Position numbers and translations under genes: made by a program. The notes below the pieces were generated by a model that was given only the letters and a program-made list of their open reading frames with translations, had not been told where the DNA came from and made no database searches. 64,000 nt of DNA from Streptomyces sp. NBC_01476 (lineage in GTDB: Bacteria; Actinomycetota; Actinomycetes; Streptomycetales; Streptomycetaceae): positions 8,263,001 through 8,327,000 of the forward strand of contig NZ_CP109446.1 in NCBI RefSeq assembly GCF_036227265.1, given 5' to 3'. How positions within the stretch are numbered: position 1 is the first letter of the stretch; every line of letters begins with the position of its first letter. Positions 16,037 through 24,503 of the stretch are shown one piece after another.

Positions 16037-16198
16037 CTACTCCTCGCGTTCGAACTCGGCCTGGGCACGCTGCGTGTCGAGGTCCCGCTGCGCGGATTCG
16101 TACAGGTCACGCACGAAGCCCTCGACCTCTTCCTTGTCGGACTTCTCCGCGAGCTGCTCCTCCAGGCGGGCGGCCCACGCGTCGGACGGCTCACTCAT
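16037..16198 (-). CDS. Small acidic helical protein, 53 aa
   Basis: A GGAG ribosome site sits 7 bases before ATG 16198. The 53-residue product is highly charged and predicted all-helical, with heptad-like spacing (LEEQLAEKSDKEEVEGFVRDLYESAQRDLD). There is no Cys, signal or membrane segment. I do not recognise the family. It diverges from the Na+/H+ antiporter gene. Given codon use and the good ribosome site it is probably real. Confidence 0.6.
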   Translation of the reverse strand: MSEPSDAWAARLEEQLAEKSDKEEVEGFVRDLYESAQRDLDTQRAQAEFEREE

Positions 16199-16494
16199 CT
16201 CGATCTCCAACCCCGGACCCCGCGATTCGCTGGGGCACCGTTCTTCTGCGGGCGGGCGGCCGCCATGTCTGTGCCGCGGCCTCCCGTTGGCGCCGCACGG
16301 CATCGGGCGGTACGGCGCCTGGAATGTACGTATTTCCACCGTAACGCGGCCCTTCCGGATCGAACAGCGCTGCCGCATGCCCCAGCGGCACACGGCAGCG
16401 CGGGAGGACCCCCGTTCGACCGTGCCGCGCATGTCCCGTGCATGTCCTTCGCATACCGCCCCGCCCGCGCGCGGCCCCATGAGACATTTGCCCG

Positions 16495-18129
16495 GTGCAG
16501 GCACTGGAGATCGTCGTCGTCTTGCTGACCACCGTGCTGCTGCTCAGCTGGGTGGCACGCAGGCTCGGAATCGGTGAGCCGGTCGTGCTGCTCTGCGGCG
16601 GTGTGCTGATCGGCCTCATTCCGCACTTCCACGCGGTCCATCTGCCGTCGGACCTCGTGCTGCTGATCTTCCTGCCGCCGCTTCTGTACTCCGAGTCGCT
16701 CACCATCTCGCTGCACCAGATAAGAGCCAATCTGCGGGTCATCATGATGCTGTCGATCGGCCTGGTGCTGAGCACCGCGCTGAGCGTGGCGGGCACCGGG
16801 TACGCGCTCGGGATGGCCTGGCCGGTGGCCTTCGTGCTGGGTACGGTGCTGGCCCCGACGGACGCCACCGCGGTGGCCGCGGTCGCCAAGGGCATGCCGC
16901 GGCGGACGCTCACCACCATGCGCGCGGAGAGCCTGATCAACGACGGTACGGCGCTGGTGCTCTTCGCGGTCGCGGTGGACTCGGCCTCCGGGGCGGAAGC
17001 CTTCAGCTGGGGCGGCGTGGTGTGGCGGTTCGTACTGAGCTACGTCGGCGGGGCGGCGATCGGCGCCGCGGGCGCCGGCCTGGTCGTACTGATCCGGCGC
17101 CGGCTGCACGATCCGGTGCTGGAGAGCGGACTGAGTGTGCTCACCCCCTTCGCGGTGTATCTGCCGGCCGAGCTGGCGGACGTCTCCGGGGTGCTGGCGG
17201 TGGTGGTGTGCGGGCTGATCATCAGCTGGGCCAGTCCGCTTCTCATCCCGGCGAACAGCCGGATGCAGACCTTCGCCTTCTGGGACCTGGCGTCCTTCCT
17301 GCTCAACGGGGCGCTGTTCGTACTGGTCGGGGTGCAACTGCCCAGTGCGGTACGGGGCCTGACCTCGTTGGGGCCCGGGCAGGCGATCCTGCTGGCGGCC
17401 GCGGTGAGCGGCACGGTGATCGCCACCCGGCTCGTCTTCCTGCACACCACGCCGTATCTGATCCGGGCCCTGGACCGGCGGCCCCAGCAGCGGTCGCGCC
17501 GGGTCGGTGCCCGGCAGCGGATGCCCATCGCCTGGGGCGGGGTGCGCGGCGCGGTGTCGCTGGCCGCGGCGCTGGCGGTGCCGACGACGATGAAGGACGG
17601 CGGCACGTTCCACGACCGTGACGTGATCGTCTTCGTCACCGCCGTGGTCATCGTGGTGACCTTGCTGGTGCAGGGCGAGACCCTGCCGGCGCTCATCCGC
17701 TGGTCCCGGCTGCCGGCCGACCCGAGCGAGGACCAGGAGGAGCTGCTGGCCCGCCGCCACACCGTGCGCGCCGCCATGAAGGAGCTCGAGTCACGCGCCG
17801 AGCTGACCGACGCCCCGGCCGACGTGGTCGCGCGGCTGCGCCGGGAGCTGGAGGAGCACGCCGACGAAGTGGGCGCGGCCGAGGACCACGACCGGCAGCT
17901 GGAACACGAACTGCGGCAGGCCATTCTCCGGGCCAAGCGTGGAGCACTGGTCTCGCTGCGCAACTCCCGGAGGATCGACGATTCGGTGCTCCGAAGGGTG
18001 CAGGAGACGCTGGACGCCGAGGAGGTACGGCTCGCCCTGCGCATCTCCGCGGCGCACGCCGTCCCGGTGGAGGAGCCGGCCGAGCAGGAGCACGAGGAGG
18101 CCCGCCACTCGGGTCATGGCATCTGGTGA
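16495..18129 (+). CDS. CPA1-type Na+/H+ antiporter
   Basis: The first 400 residues contain about 11-12 membrane helices of the cation:proton antiporter-1 family. The ion-path motifs are visible: LAPTDATAVAAVAK in helix 5 with the transport Asp, and ESLINDGTALVLF with the conserved Asn-Asp. MPIAWGGVRGAVSLAAALA, with the conserved Arg-Gly, is also present. The C-terminal 140 residues are cytosolic, charged and helical (LRRELEEHADEVGAAEDHDRQLEHEL), probably a regulatory coiled coil. It exchanges H+ for Na+ (or K+) and serves pH and salt homeostasis. The start is GTG 16495. It is followed by a 50-base convergent gap. Confidence 0.93.
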   Translation: MQALEIVVVLLTTVLLLSWVARRLGIGEPVVLLCGGVLIGLIPHFHAVHLPSDLVLLIFLPPLLYSESLTISLHQIRANLRVIMMLSIGLVLSTALSVAGTGYALGMAWPVAFVLGTVLAPTDATAVAAVAKGMPRRTLTTMRAESLINDGTALVLFAVAVDSASGAEAFSWGGVVWRFVLSYVGGAAIGAAGAGLVVLIRRRLHDPVLESGLSVLTPFAVYLPAELADVSGVLAVVVCGLIISWASPLLIPANSRMQTFAFWDLASFLLNGALFVLVGVQLPSAVRGLTSLGPGQAILLAAAVSGTVIATRLVFLHTTPYLIRALDRRPQQRSRRVGARQRMPIAWGGVRGAVSLAAALAVPTTMKDGGTFHDRDVIVFVTAVVIVVTLLVQGETLPALIRWSRLPADPSEDQEELLARRHTVRAAMKELESRAELTDAPADVVARLRRELEEHADEVGAAEDHDRQLEHELRQAILRAKRGALVSLRNSRRIDDSVLRRVQETLDAEEVRLALRISAAHAVPVEEPAEQEHEEARHSGHGIW

Positions 18130-18179
18130 GGCGGTCACCGGTTCCCGGCGCCCTCACCTTCCCGCGCGGAACGTCACCC

Positions 18180-19529
18180 TCACTCGAAGCCGCCGCCCCC
18201 GAAGCCGCCGCCGTCCCCGCCACCGCCGCCGAAGTCGCCCGGGTCGAAGTCGGAGCCCGAGTAGTCCCCGCCGTCCGGGCCGCCGTAACCGTCGTCGCCG
18301 TACCCGTAACCGGGGCCGGGGAACGAACCGGCCAGCAGGGTGCCGATGACCAGGCCGGGCAGGAGCCCGCCGCCGAAGTAACCGCCCGCGTAGGGGCCGT
18401 ACATCGATCCGGCGTTCCAGTACGGCTGCGGACCTGACGCCGTCTCCACGGTGCGGGACGACGGCAGTTCGCCGTTCTCGACCCGGGCGGTGTCCGCGGC
18501 GCAGGCCGGCACGTTACGCGGGGCGCCACCGGGCGGCGCCCAGGGCACGTCGCCGACCGAGGGGCCGTGCCGGGGGTCGAAGAAGCAGGGCGGCCGTCGC
18601 TCGGGCAGGGACTCGCCGTTGCGCCGGGCCTCCAGCGTCGCCAGGGAGAACCGCCCGTCCGCCAGCGACTCGGTGACCGGCTGCACGTCGTCCGGACGGC
18701 GTGCGGAGGCCATCAGCGTCTTGGCGCGCTCGTAGGTGTCGAGAGCGTGGGCGTAGTCGCCGCGCATCCGGTCGTCGGCGGCGGGCTCGTCCGGCTTGAA
18801 GTCCAGCCGGTCCAGTTCCTCGCCGAAGGCCGTGATGTCCTCGTCGACGACCTTGCTCACCTTCTCCAGCTCCGCCCGCTCCCGCTCGGCCTTCGCCTTG
18901 CGCGAGCGCCGGAAGAGCGCGTAGCCGCCACCGCCCACGACGACCACGACGGCGCCCAGTGCGATGGCGGTCGGCACCCCCGCGCCGCCGGAGCCCGAAC
19001 CGTTCGACCATGAACCGGGGGCGCTGCCGTCGGCCTGCCGGAGCGCCTGGTCAACGAAGCTGTTGAGCTCGGCGGCGGTGTTCCCCGAGGAGGAGCGCTG
19101 GACCTGGTCGGTGAGGTTGGTGACCGCGTTGCGGGACATGACCTGCGGGTCGGCGCCGGCGTTGAAACGGTCACCCAGGTGGACCGCGTAGGCCCCGGTG
19201 ATGCCGACCGCGGACCTGATGTCCTGCAGCACGGTCTGCGCCGGGAACTCAGGAGCGGCGGGCAGTACGGCCACGAACACCGGCTTGTCGGCCTTCTCGA
19301 TCTTGTCGGCCAGTGCGGTGGCCTGCGACGCCGGCAACTGGCCGGAAGCCCGCGGGTCGACATAGACCGGCCCCTTCTTCAGCTGGGCCGCCACGGTGCC
19401 GACCGTGCTCGCGGGCTGTGCGGCGGGTGCGAGCGCGGCGCCGGCGAAGACGAAGGTGCCCAGCGCCACCACGGGTACGGCCAGCAGCGCGATCGACCGC
19501 CGGGTGAGTCGTCCACGGATGTCGCGCAT
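18180..19529 (-). CDS. Secretory membrane protein with glycine-rich cytosolic tail
   Basis: The N-terminus has a signal sequence (SIALLAVPVVALGTFVFAGAALAPAA). An extracytoplasmic domain of about 150 residues follows (LKKGPVYVDPRASGQLPASQA, VFVAVLPA, HLGDRF), resembling the TPM-like domains that streptomycetes place before a membrane helix. The helix is at about 187-210 (AIALGAVVVVVGGGGYALF), then a basic stop and a charged helical cytosolic region. The last 80 residues are extremely Gly/Tyr/Asp-rich and end in FGGGGFE. Function is unknown. The low-complexity tail suggests surface or condensate-like interactions, which is speculation. The start is ATG 19529, preceded by a GGGGCG-like site. Confidence 0.82.
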   Translation of the reverse strand: MRDIRGRLTRRSIALLAVPVVALGTFVFAGAALAPAAQPASTVGTVAAQLKKGPVYVDPRASGQLPASQATALADKIEKADKPVFVAVLPAAPEFPAQTVLQDIRSAVGITGAYAVHLGDRFNAGADPQVMSRNAVTNLTDQVQRSSSGNTAAELNSFVDQALRQADGSAPGSWSNGSGSGGAGVPTAIALGAVVVVVGGGGYALFRRSRKAKAERERAELEKVSKVVDEDITAFGEELDRLDFKPDEPAADDRMRGDYAHALDTYERAKTLMASARRPDDVQPVTESLADGRFSLATLEARRNGESLPERRPPCFFDPRHGPSVGDVPWAPPGGAPRNVPACAADTARVENGELPSSRTVETASGPQPYWNAGSMYGPYAGGYFGGGLLPGLVIGTLLAGSFPGPGYGYGDDGYGGPDGGDYSGSDFDPGDFGGGGGDGGGFGGGGFE

Positions 19530-19649
19530 GATGCGTCGCCCCTCAGCCGGGTCCCATTCGTGCCTTGCGTCTTTGCGTTTCCTATGCTCCGACTTTACGT
19601 GAGGAAAAGGATGCGTGAGGCGGCCGCGGTCGCCCCCACGGGGCGTCGG

Positions 19650-20636
19650 TCAACCCTCGACCTCGACTACAACCTTGCCCTCGGCGGTACCGCTCTCCAC
19701 CAGAGCGTGGGCGTCGGCCACGGTTGCCAGGGTGAAACGCCGGGGGTCGAGCAGCAACTTGAGGGCACCCGCGTCCACCAGCGCGCCGGCCGCGCGCAGG
19801 ATCTCCCCGTGGTGCTCACGGCCCCGGCCGGTCAGCATCGGCATCAAGGTGAAGACACCGGAGTAGGTCGCCCCGCGGAAGGAGAGCGGGGCCAGACTGT
19901 GGGTGCCCCAGCCCAGCGCGCTCACCACATGGCCGGTATAGGTGCGGACCGCGGTGAAGGAGGCATCGAGGACGGGACCGCCGACGGTGTCGAACACCAC
20001 GTCGAAGCCCTCGCCCCCGGTGTGCTCGGCGACGTACTCCTCGACCGAGGACGCGCCGCGGTCGATCGGGGTCGCGCCCAGGCTCCGTACCGTCTCCAGA
20101 TTCCGGGCGGACGCGGTGGCGAAGACTTCAGCGCCCCGGGCCCGTGCGATCTGCACGGCCACCTGGCCGAGGCCGCCCGCGCCGCCGTGGACCAGGACGG
20201 TCTGTCCCTGCCCCGCGCGGGCGCGGTCGACCAGGCCCTCCCAGACGGTGATGGCGACCAGCGGCAGCGCCGCGGCCTCCCGCATGCTCAGGGCCGCCGG
20301 CTTGCGGGCGAGCAGCCGGGCGTCCACCGCCGCGTACTCGGCGAGCGAGCCCTGGAGATCGCCGACGCCACCAGTGAGCCCGTACACCTCGTCGCCCGGG
20401 GCGAAGCCGGTGACGCCGGGGCCGGTCTCCTCGACCACACCGGCCAGGTCCATGCCCAGCACACCGGGCAGCGCGAACCGCGCGTGCGCGGCCTGGCCCG
20501 CGCGGATCTTGATGTCCAGCGGATTGACCCCGCTCGCCCGCACCCGGACCAGCACCTGGCCCGGTCCCGCGGTGGGCTTGGGCAGCTCTCCCAGGGCCGG
20601 CTGCGTACCGAATTCCTTCAGGACAACTGCGCGCAT
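19650..20636 (-). CDS. NAD(P)H:quinone oxidoreductase, MDR superfamily
   Basis: This 328-residue medium-chain reductase has the quinone-reductase pattern: GTQPALGELPKPTAGPGQVLVRVRASGVNPLDIKIR at the start, GMDLAGVVEETG, and the cofactor loop VLVHGGAGGLGQVAVQIARARGA. It lacks the Cys/His zinc ligands of alcohol dehydrogenases, so it should reduce quinones, enones or similar electrophiles with NADPH. ATG 20636 lies 9 bases after the TetR gene, so the two form one operon and the regulator probably senses the substrate of this enzyme. Confidence 0.92.
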   Translation of the reverse strand: MRAVVLKEFGTQPALGELPKPTAGPGQVLVRVRASGVNPLDIKIRAGQAAHARFALPGVLGMDLAGVVEETGPGVTGFAPGDEVYGLTGGVGDLQGSLAEYAAVDARLLARKPAALSMREAAALPLVAITVWEGLVDRARAGQGQTVLVHGGAGGLGQVAVQIARARGAEVFATASARNLETVRSLGATPIDRGASSVEEYVAEHTGGEGFDVVFDTVGGPVLDASFTAVRTYTGHVVSALGWGTHSLAPLSFRGATYSGVFTLMPMLTGRGREHHGEILRAAGALVDAGALKLLLDPRRFTLATVADAHALVESGTAEGKVVVEVEG

Positions 20637-20645
20637 GTCCCTCGC

Positions 20646-21293
20646 CTACTTTCCTTGTGCGGGTTGTGCGGGTTGTGCGGGTTGTGCGGGTTGTGCGGCT
20701 GCGCCCGTGGCCGCCGGCGCACCGGTGGCGGAGGCGACCAGTGCCCGGGCGGCGGCCTTCGCCCCGGCCACCACCGCCCGGTCCTGGAGCAGCCGGCCGG
20801 AGGTGAGCGCGCCGTCGATCAGCAGCCCGATGTGGGCGGCGAGCGACCGCGGGGCGGTCGCGCCCGCCCGCTGCGCCAGGTCCGCGAGCCATGCCTGGCG
20901 CCGCCGGGTGTGCCGCACGGTGATCTCCCGGGCCTCCGAGTCGAGATCCGCTTCGACCGCGGCGCTGACGAACGGGCAGCCGAAGAAGCCGTGCCGGTCG
21001 AAGGCGTCGACCAGCGCGTCGAAGAGGCCCACGAGCTGCTGCCGCGGATCGTCCCCGGCCCGCCCGGCCGCTTCCTGCAGCTGGGCCGTCCACGCGTCGT
21101 CGGTACGGCGCAGATACGCCGCCACCAGCTCTTCCTTGGTGCGGAAGTGCACGTACAGCGTCGACTTCGCCACCCCCGACGCGGCTATCACCTGGTCGAC
21201 ACCGACCCCGCGCAGCCCGTGGGCGTAGAACAGCCCGGCCGCCGCGGTGAGGATCCGCTCCTCCGAGCGGGTCTTTCTGACCTGCGTTGCCAT
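20646..21293 (-). CDS. TetR family regulator of the adjacent quinone oxidoreductase
   Basis: A typical TetR protein: N-terminal helix-turn-helix (ILTAAAGLFYAHGLRGVGVDQVIAASGVAKSTLYVHFRTKEEL) and a variable helical ligand domain containing DRHGFFGCPFVSAAVE, seen in regulators of the AcrR/YxaF-like group that sense quinones or flavonoids. ATG 21293 is chosen because an AGGAGG lies 8 bases upstream; the GTG at 21302 would overlap that site. The C-terminus ends in repeated Pro-Ala-Gln encoded by a 9-bp tandem repeat. A 42-bp palindrome covers the promoter/leader. Repression of itself and of the reductase is the likely role. Confidence 0.92.
   Translation of the reverse strand: MATQVRKTRSEERILTAAAGLFYAHGLRGVGVDQVIAASGVAKSTLYVHFRTKEELVAAYLRRTDDAWTAQLQEAAGRAGDDPRQQLVGLFDALVDAFDRHGFFGCPFVSAAVEADLDSEAREITVRHTRRRQAWLADLAQRAGATAPRSLAAHIGLLIDGALTSGRLLQDRAVVAGAKAAARALVASATGAPAATGAAAQPAQPAQPAQPAQGK
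20655..20699. repeat. 9-bp tandem repeat encoding (PAQ)n
   Basis: Five copies of TTGTGCGGG (last one imperfect) lie at the 3' end of the TetR gene. Read on the minus strand they encode repeated Pro-Ala-Gln just before the stop. Copy number could vary by slippage without a frame change. Confidence 0.9.
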
Positions 21294-21300
21294 CCCGGCC

Positions 21301-21342
21301 ACCTCCTTAATCGAACAGACTAGTCCGACCGATTAAGGAGGT
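21301..21342. promoter_or_regulatory. 42-bp palindromic operator of the TetR/quinone reductase operon
   Basis: ACCTCCTTAATCG (21301-21313) is the exact reverse complement of CGATTAAGGAGGT (21330-21342). The centre GACTAGTC (21318-21325) is itself palindromic and shares the same axis. The outer arm contains the ribosome binding site of the TetR gene, so both repressor binding and mRNA folding could affect expression. GACTAGTC-type cores are common in TetR operators. Confidence 0.75.
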
Positions 21343-21367
21343 GCGACCGGGCGCCGCCGGACGGCGG

Positions 21368-22336
21368 CTACTGCTGGATCTGCCCCGGCCCGTACACGTG
21401 GAAGGAGCTGGTGTGCGGTTCCTTGATCGAGCGGTAAGGGACGGTGAAGGTGAGGACCTGCGAGGTGGAGCGCTTGATCGCCCACAGCGTCGGGTCGGCG
21501 CCGCGGGACCGGTCCCAGGCGATGGCCTGCCCCTCGACCTGGGGGAGCCGCACGGTGGCGATCCACCTGAGGTCGGACCCGGCGTCCGGGAGTTCCGTCA
21601 CATATGCCTCGTCCAGGCCGTGACCGGTGATCCACAGCCGCCCGTCCGGGCCCCAGGAGCCGCCGGAGTTGCTCATCGGCTTGAAGCGGTCGAGGATCTC
21701 GTGCGGCACACCCCACGCCTGCTGGACCTGGAAGGCGTCGTCCATCTTGACGATCTGGGTGTTGTCGGTGCCGCCGTACGGCTGGGTCTGGCCGTCCGGG
21801 ACCTCGTCGTAGTTGGCGAAGCCGCCGTACCAGGCGCCGTCGTGGCGGTCCAGCCAGGTCAGCGAGCCGCGGAAGATCCCGAAGCTGTGGGTGCCGATGT
21901 GCCGCATCGTCCGGGTGTCGAAGATCTCGACCGAGCTCTCCTCCGGCGCGCTGTCGTAGTCCGAGGTGGCGACGTAGAGCTTGTCGCCGACCACGGTCGC
22001 GCTGTCCATGTGGATGATCGGACCGCTGTCGTCCGACACGAACTGGAGCACCGCCTTGCCGGTCCTGCGGTCGTACTTGGTGATGCTCTGGTTGTTCACC
22101 GCGTAGAAGAACTTCGCGTCCACGGCCACCCCCTGGTGGGCGTCCGCCGCGGAGAAGGTCTTGTCCGGGGTCGCGGTGAAGGCCGGGGGAGCGGTCACCC
22201 CGGCCGCCGCCGGGGCCCCGCGCACCGCTGACGCCGGGGCGGACGCCTGCGCGGTCACCAGCCCGGTGCTCCATGCCAGGAGGCCCGCGACCGCCATCGC
22301 CGCCACCGCGCCGGTGATCCTGCCTGTGCTGTTCAT
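21368..22336 (-). CDS. Secreted beta-propeller protein of unknown function
   Basis: After a signal peptide (TGAVAAMAVAGLLAWSTGLV, with an Ala-x-Ala-like cleavage region) the mature part reads as blade-like repeats: HQGVAVDAKFFYAVNNQSITKYD, HMDSATVVGDKLYVATSD, WLDRHDGAWYGGFANYDE, WGPDGRLWITGHGLDEAYV. This fits a six- or seven-bladed propeller. There is no obvious metal or catalytic site. ATG 22336 is favoured by GGAGG at 9-base spacing; ATG 22342 and an upstream start at 22384 are in frame. It is probably exported by the Sec route and binds a ligand. It diverges from the thaumatin-like gene. Confidence 0.8.
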   Translation of the reverse strand: MNSTGRITGAVAAMAVAGLLAWSTGLVTAQASAPASAVRGAPAAAGVTAPPAFTATPDKTFSAADAHQGVAVDAKFFYAVNNQSITKYDRRTGKAVLQFVSDDSGPIIHMDSATVVGDKLYVATSDYDSAPEESSVEIFDTRTMRHIGTHSFGIFRGSLTWLDRHDGAWYGGFANYDEVPDGQTQPYGGTDNTQIVKMDDAFQVQQAWGVPHEILDRFKPMSNSGGSWGPDGRLWITGHGLDEAYVTELPDAGSDLRWIATVRLPQVEGQAIAWDRSRGADPTLWAIKRSTSQVLTFTVPYRSIKEPHTSSFHVYGPGQIQQ

Positions 22337-22540
22337 CGCCATCACCCTCCGAGTCCGCCATGTGCTGCTGTCAGCCCGAGACACTGACCGGCGGAGAACT
22401 CCCGCGCGCGAACGTGGCCCTACGCCGCGGTGAATGCCCTCGGACGAGGCGCGTCGCGCGGGAGGCGGGCGAGCGGGCCGGAGCGCGGATTTCTGTTATC
22501 CGGCGGCCCTGCCTGCGGTCTCCGGTACATGAGGCACGCA

Positions 22541-23566
22541 ATGACACGCAGGCGGCACCGGGCGCGGTCGTCGTCCCGCTGGCTGGCCGCGATCGTGGCG
22601 GCGGTGGCCGCGGTGGCGGTCATCTCCTGGATCTCCCAGCCGTCCGGGTCCGACCGTACGCAGACCGCCGACGGGCGGACCACGGCCGCCGCGGGACCCA
22701 CCGCGGGGATCCCGTCGGGGCCCGGGTCCGAACCGGGCGGCACCGGCCGGCCCAGCCCGTCGGGCACCGCGGCGGCGGGCAGCGCGGGCGAGGCGGCGCG
22801 CGGCATTGTCCGTACGACCCCGCCCAGGGCGACGCCCAGCCGCACCCCCGCCGCCGGCGCCGGCGCGAAGGCGGTCCAGCCCCCGGCGGCCCCCGCCGGG
22901 CAGCGCAGCATCACCGTCGTCAACCGGACCCAGCAGACCGTCTGGGCCGTCGTCACCAACACCTCCGCGGCCTACCCGGGCGGCCGCAGACTCCAGCCGG
23001 GGCAGAGCTTCTCGCTCACCGTCGGCAACTCCTGGGGCGGCCGGATCTGGGGCAGGACCGGCTGCACCGGCGACGCCGCCGGCACCTGCCTGACCGGTGA
23101 CTGCACAACGACCTGCGGCGGTCCGACCACCCCGACCACCCTCGGCGAGTTCACCTTCAACGCCTACGCCGGCATGGACTTCTACGACGTCAGCATGGTC
23201 GACGGGTCCAACCTGCCGATGTTCATCAACATCTCCCACACCTCCAGCACCGACCCGGTCTCCTCCTCCGGCTGCTACCAGGGCACCTGCACCAGCCCCA
23301 TCGACTGCCCGAGTGCCATGCAGGCGAAGAACGGCGGCCAGGTCATCGGCTGCGAGCCGCCGTGTGCGGCCTTCGGCGGCGACACGTACTGCTGCCGCGG
23401 GGCCTGGGCGGGCCGTGACAACTGCGTGCCGGCCAAGTGGCCCGTCGACTACACCCAGGTCTTCAAGAAGGCCGAGCCGTACGCCTATTCGTACGCCTTC
23501 GACGACTCCGCGACGATGGCCTGCAAGGGGGCCTGCTACTACCGGATCACCTTCGGCACGAGTTAG
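22541..23566 (+). CDS. Secreted/anchored thaumatin-like protein
   Basis: Residues about 12-32 are a hydrophobic signal or anchor (WLAAIVAAVAAVAVISWI). A Ser/Pro/Gly/Thr linker of about 90 residues follows, then a thaumatin domain. Recognisable parts are SITVVNRTQQTVWAVV, GGRIWGRTGCTGDAAGTCLT, FTFNAYAGMDFYDVSMVDGS and GCEPPCAAFGGDTYCC, with 14 cysteines in the domain where plant members usually have 16. Thaumatin-like (PR-5) proteins bind or permeabilise fungal walls and bind beta-glucans. The aspartates of the acidic cleft (DFYDVSMVD) are present. ATG 22541 gives a basic start (MTRRRHRARSSSR); ATG 22529 is an alternative. The gene is monocistronic. Confidence 0.9.
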   Translation: MTRRRHRARSSSRWLAAIVAAVAAVAVISWISQPSGSDRTQTADGRTTAAAGPTAGIPSGPGSEPGGTGRPSPSGTAAAGSAGEAARGIVRTTPPRATPSRTPAAGAGAKAVQPPAAPAGQRSITVVNRTQQTVWAVVTNTSAAYPGGRRLQPGQSFSLTVGNSWGGRIWGRTGCTGDAAGTCLTGDCTTTCGGPTTPTTLGEFTFNAYAGMDFYDVSMVDGSNLPMFINISHTSSTDPVSSSGCYQGTCTSPIDCPSAMQAKNGGQVIGCEPPCAAFGGDTYCCRGAWAGRDNCVPAKWPVDYTQVFKKAEPYAYSYAFDDSATMACKGACYYRITFGTS

Positions 23567-23668
23567 CGCCACCGGCCGGGAAAGCGCCGGGCGGAGGGGC
23601 GGGGACGGCCCGGCGACGTGCTGCCGGGTCCGCTGCGCATTCCGGTGTCCGGCGCGGGATGATGAAGC

Positions 23669-24067
23669 ATGACCGACTCGCAGCAGGCACTCTTCGACAG
23701 GCTCGCCGCCCGCGTAGCTGCCCGGGCTGATCTGGACCTCGACACGGCCAAGGCCGCCGTGGACGAGGCGCTCGTCCAACGGGGCGCGTATCTGGCGATC
23801 GTACGTGCGGAGGTGGCCGCGATGATCGACGAGATCAAGCGGCCCATGACCGATGCCTACCAGGCGATGGGGCAGGCGCTGCACCGCGCCGTCGATGCCG
23901 CGGCGACCGCCGACGCCGTGCCCGACTCCGCCGGGAGCGAGGTCCGTGAGGACATCAGGGACCACGACCGGGGCCTGCGGATGGCCGCCCACCACCCCGA
24001 TCTGGTGGAGCTGGACCGACTGCTCAACGCGCTCTACGAGCGGCCGGAGCCGGGGACCACGGCATGA
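23669..24067 (+). CDS. Small helical protein of unknown function, 132 aa
   Basis: The protein is acidic and predicted mainly helical (SQQALFDRLAARVAARADLDLDTAKAAVDEAL, then AIVRAEVAAMIDEIKRPMTD). There is no signal peptide, membrane segment or catalytic motif. Its stop overlaps the next start by 4 bases (ATGA), so the two form a translationally coupled pair. I do not recognise the family. Confidence 0.7.
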   Translation: MTDSQQALFDRLAARVAARADLDLDTAKAAVDEALVQRGAYLAIVRAEVAAMIDEIKRPMTDAYQAMGQALHRAVDAAATADAVPDSAGSEVREDIRDHDRGLRMAAHHPDLVELDRLLNALYERPEPGTTA

Positions 24068-24267
24068 GCGAGTACGCGAAGGAGTCGTACCTCGGCGGCC
24101 GGGTCATCCTCGGGCCGGAGTTCCTCGACGGCACCGGCCAGGTCTACCTCGCGGTCCCGGACGCCCTGCACCTCGACGGCACCGAGGCACGGGAGTTGGC
24201 GGCGGCGATCCTCGACGCGGCCGACGACGCCGACGCCCGGCAGCACCGCCGGAACCCGGCGGTCTGA
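24064..24267 (+). CDS. Small protein of unknown function, 67 aa
   Basis: A 67-residue acidic protein starting MSEYAKESYLGGRVILGPEFLDG and ending with a helical HLDGTEARELAAAILDAADD segment. It is coupled to the previous gene by an ATGA overlap, which supports its reality. There is no known motif. A role shared with its partner (for example a two-component complex) is conceivable but unsupported. Confidence 0.65.
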   Translation: MSEYAKESYLGGRVILGPEFLDGTGQVYLAVPDALHLDGTEARELAAAILDAADDADARQHRRNPAV

Positions 24268-24370
24268 ATTTGCCGGTCACGCAACCGGGCAGGCGCGGCG
24301 AGTGCCGCGCCTGCCCCGGGTGTCCGCGGACGCTGGGTGACCCGGTGACCGAGGAGCGTCAACAACCGGC

Positions 24371-24384
24371 AAGTGTCGACACTT
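24371..24384. promoter_or_regulatory. Palindrome AAGTGTCGACACTT, distal operator of the catabolic operon
   Basis: A perfect 14-bp palindrome, 120 bases before the first gene of the catabolic operon. The same core recurs at 24444-24455. GntR proteins of the FadR/FCD group bind short palindromes of this type, and two such regulators are encoded in the cluster. Confidence 0.65.
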
Positions 24385-24443
24385 CAACGTAACTTTTCGT
24401 TGGCGACGCTATGGACATCGAGTTTCGGCACTGTTTGAATCCG

Positions 24444-24455
24444 AGTGTCGACACT
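24444..24455. promoter_or_regulatory. Palindrome AGTGTCGACACT, proximal operator of the catabolic operon
   Basis: This 12-bp perfect palindrome repeats the core of the site at 24371-24384; centres are 72 bases apart, close to seven helical turns. The presumed promoter lies between or beside them, so looping or joint repression is possible. Confidence 0.65.
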
Positions 24456-24503
24456 TCGCCTCGGGACGCGGGTGATCGGCACAACCTCGAGGAGGAGGTA
24501 CCC

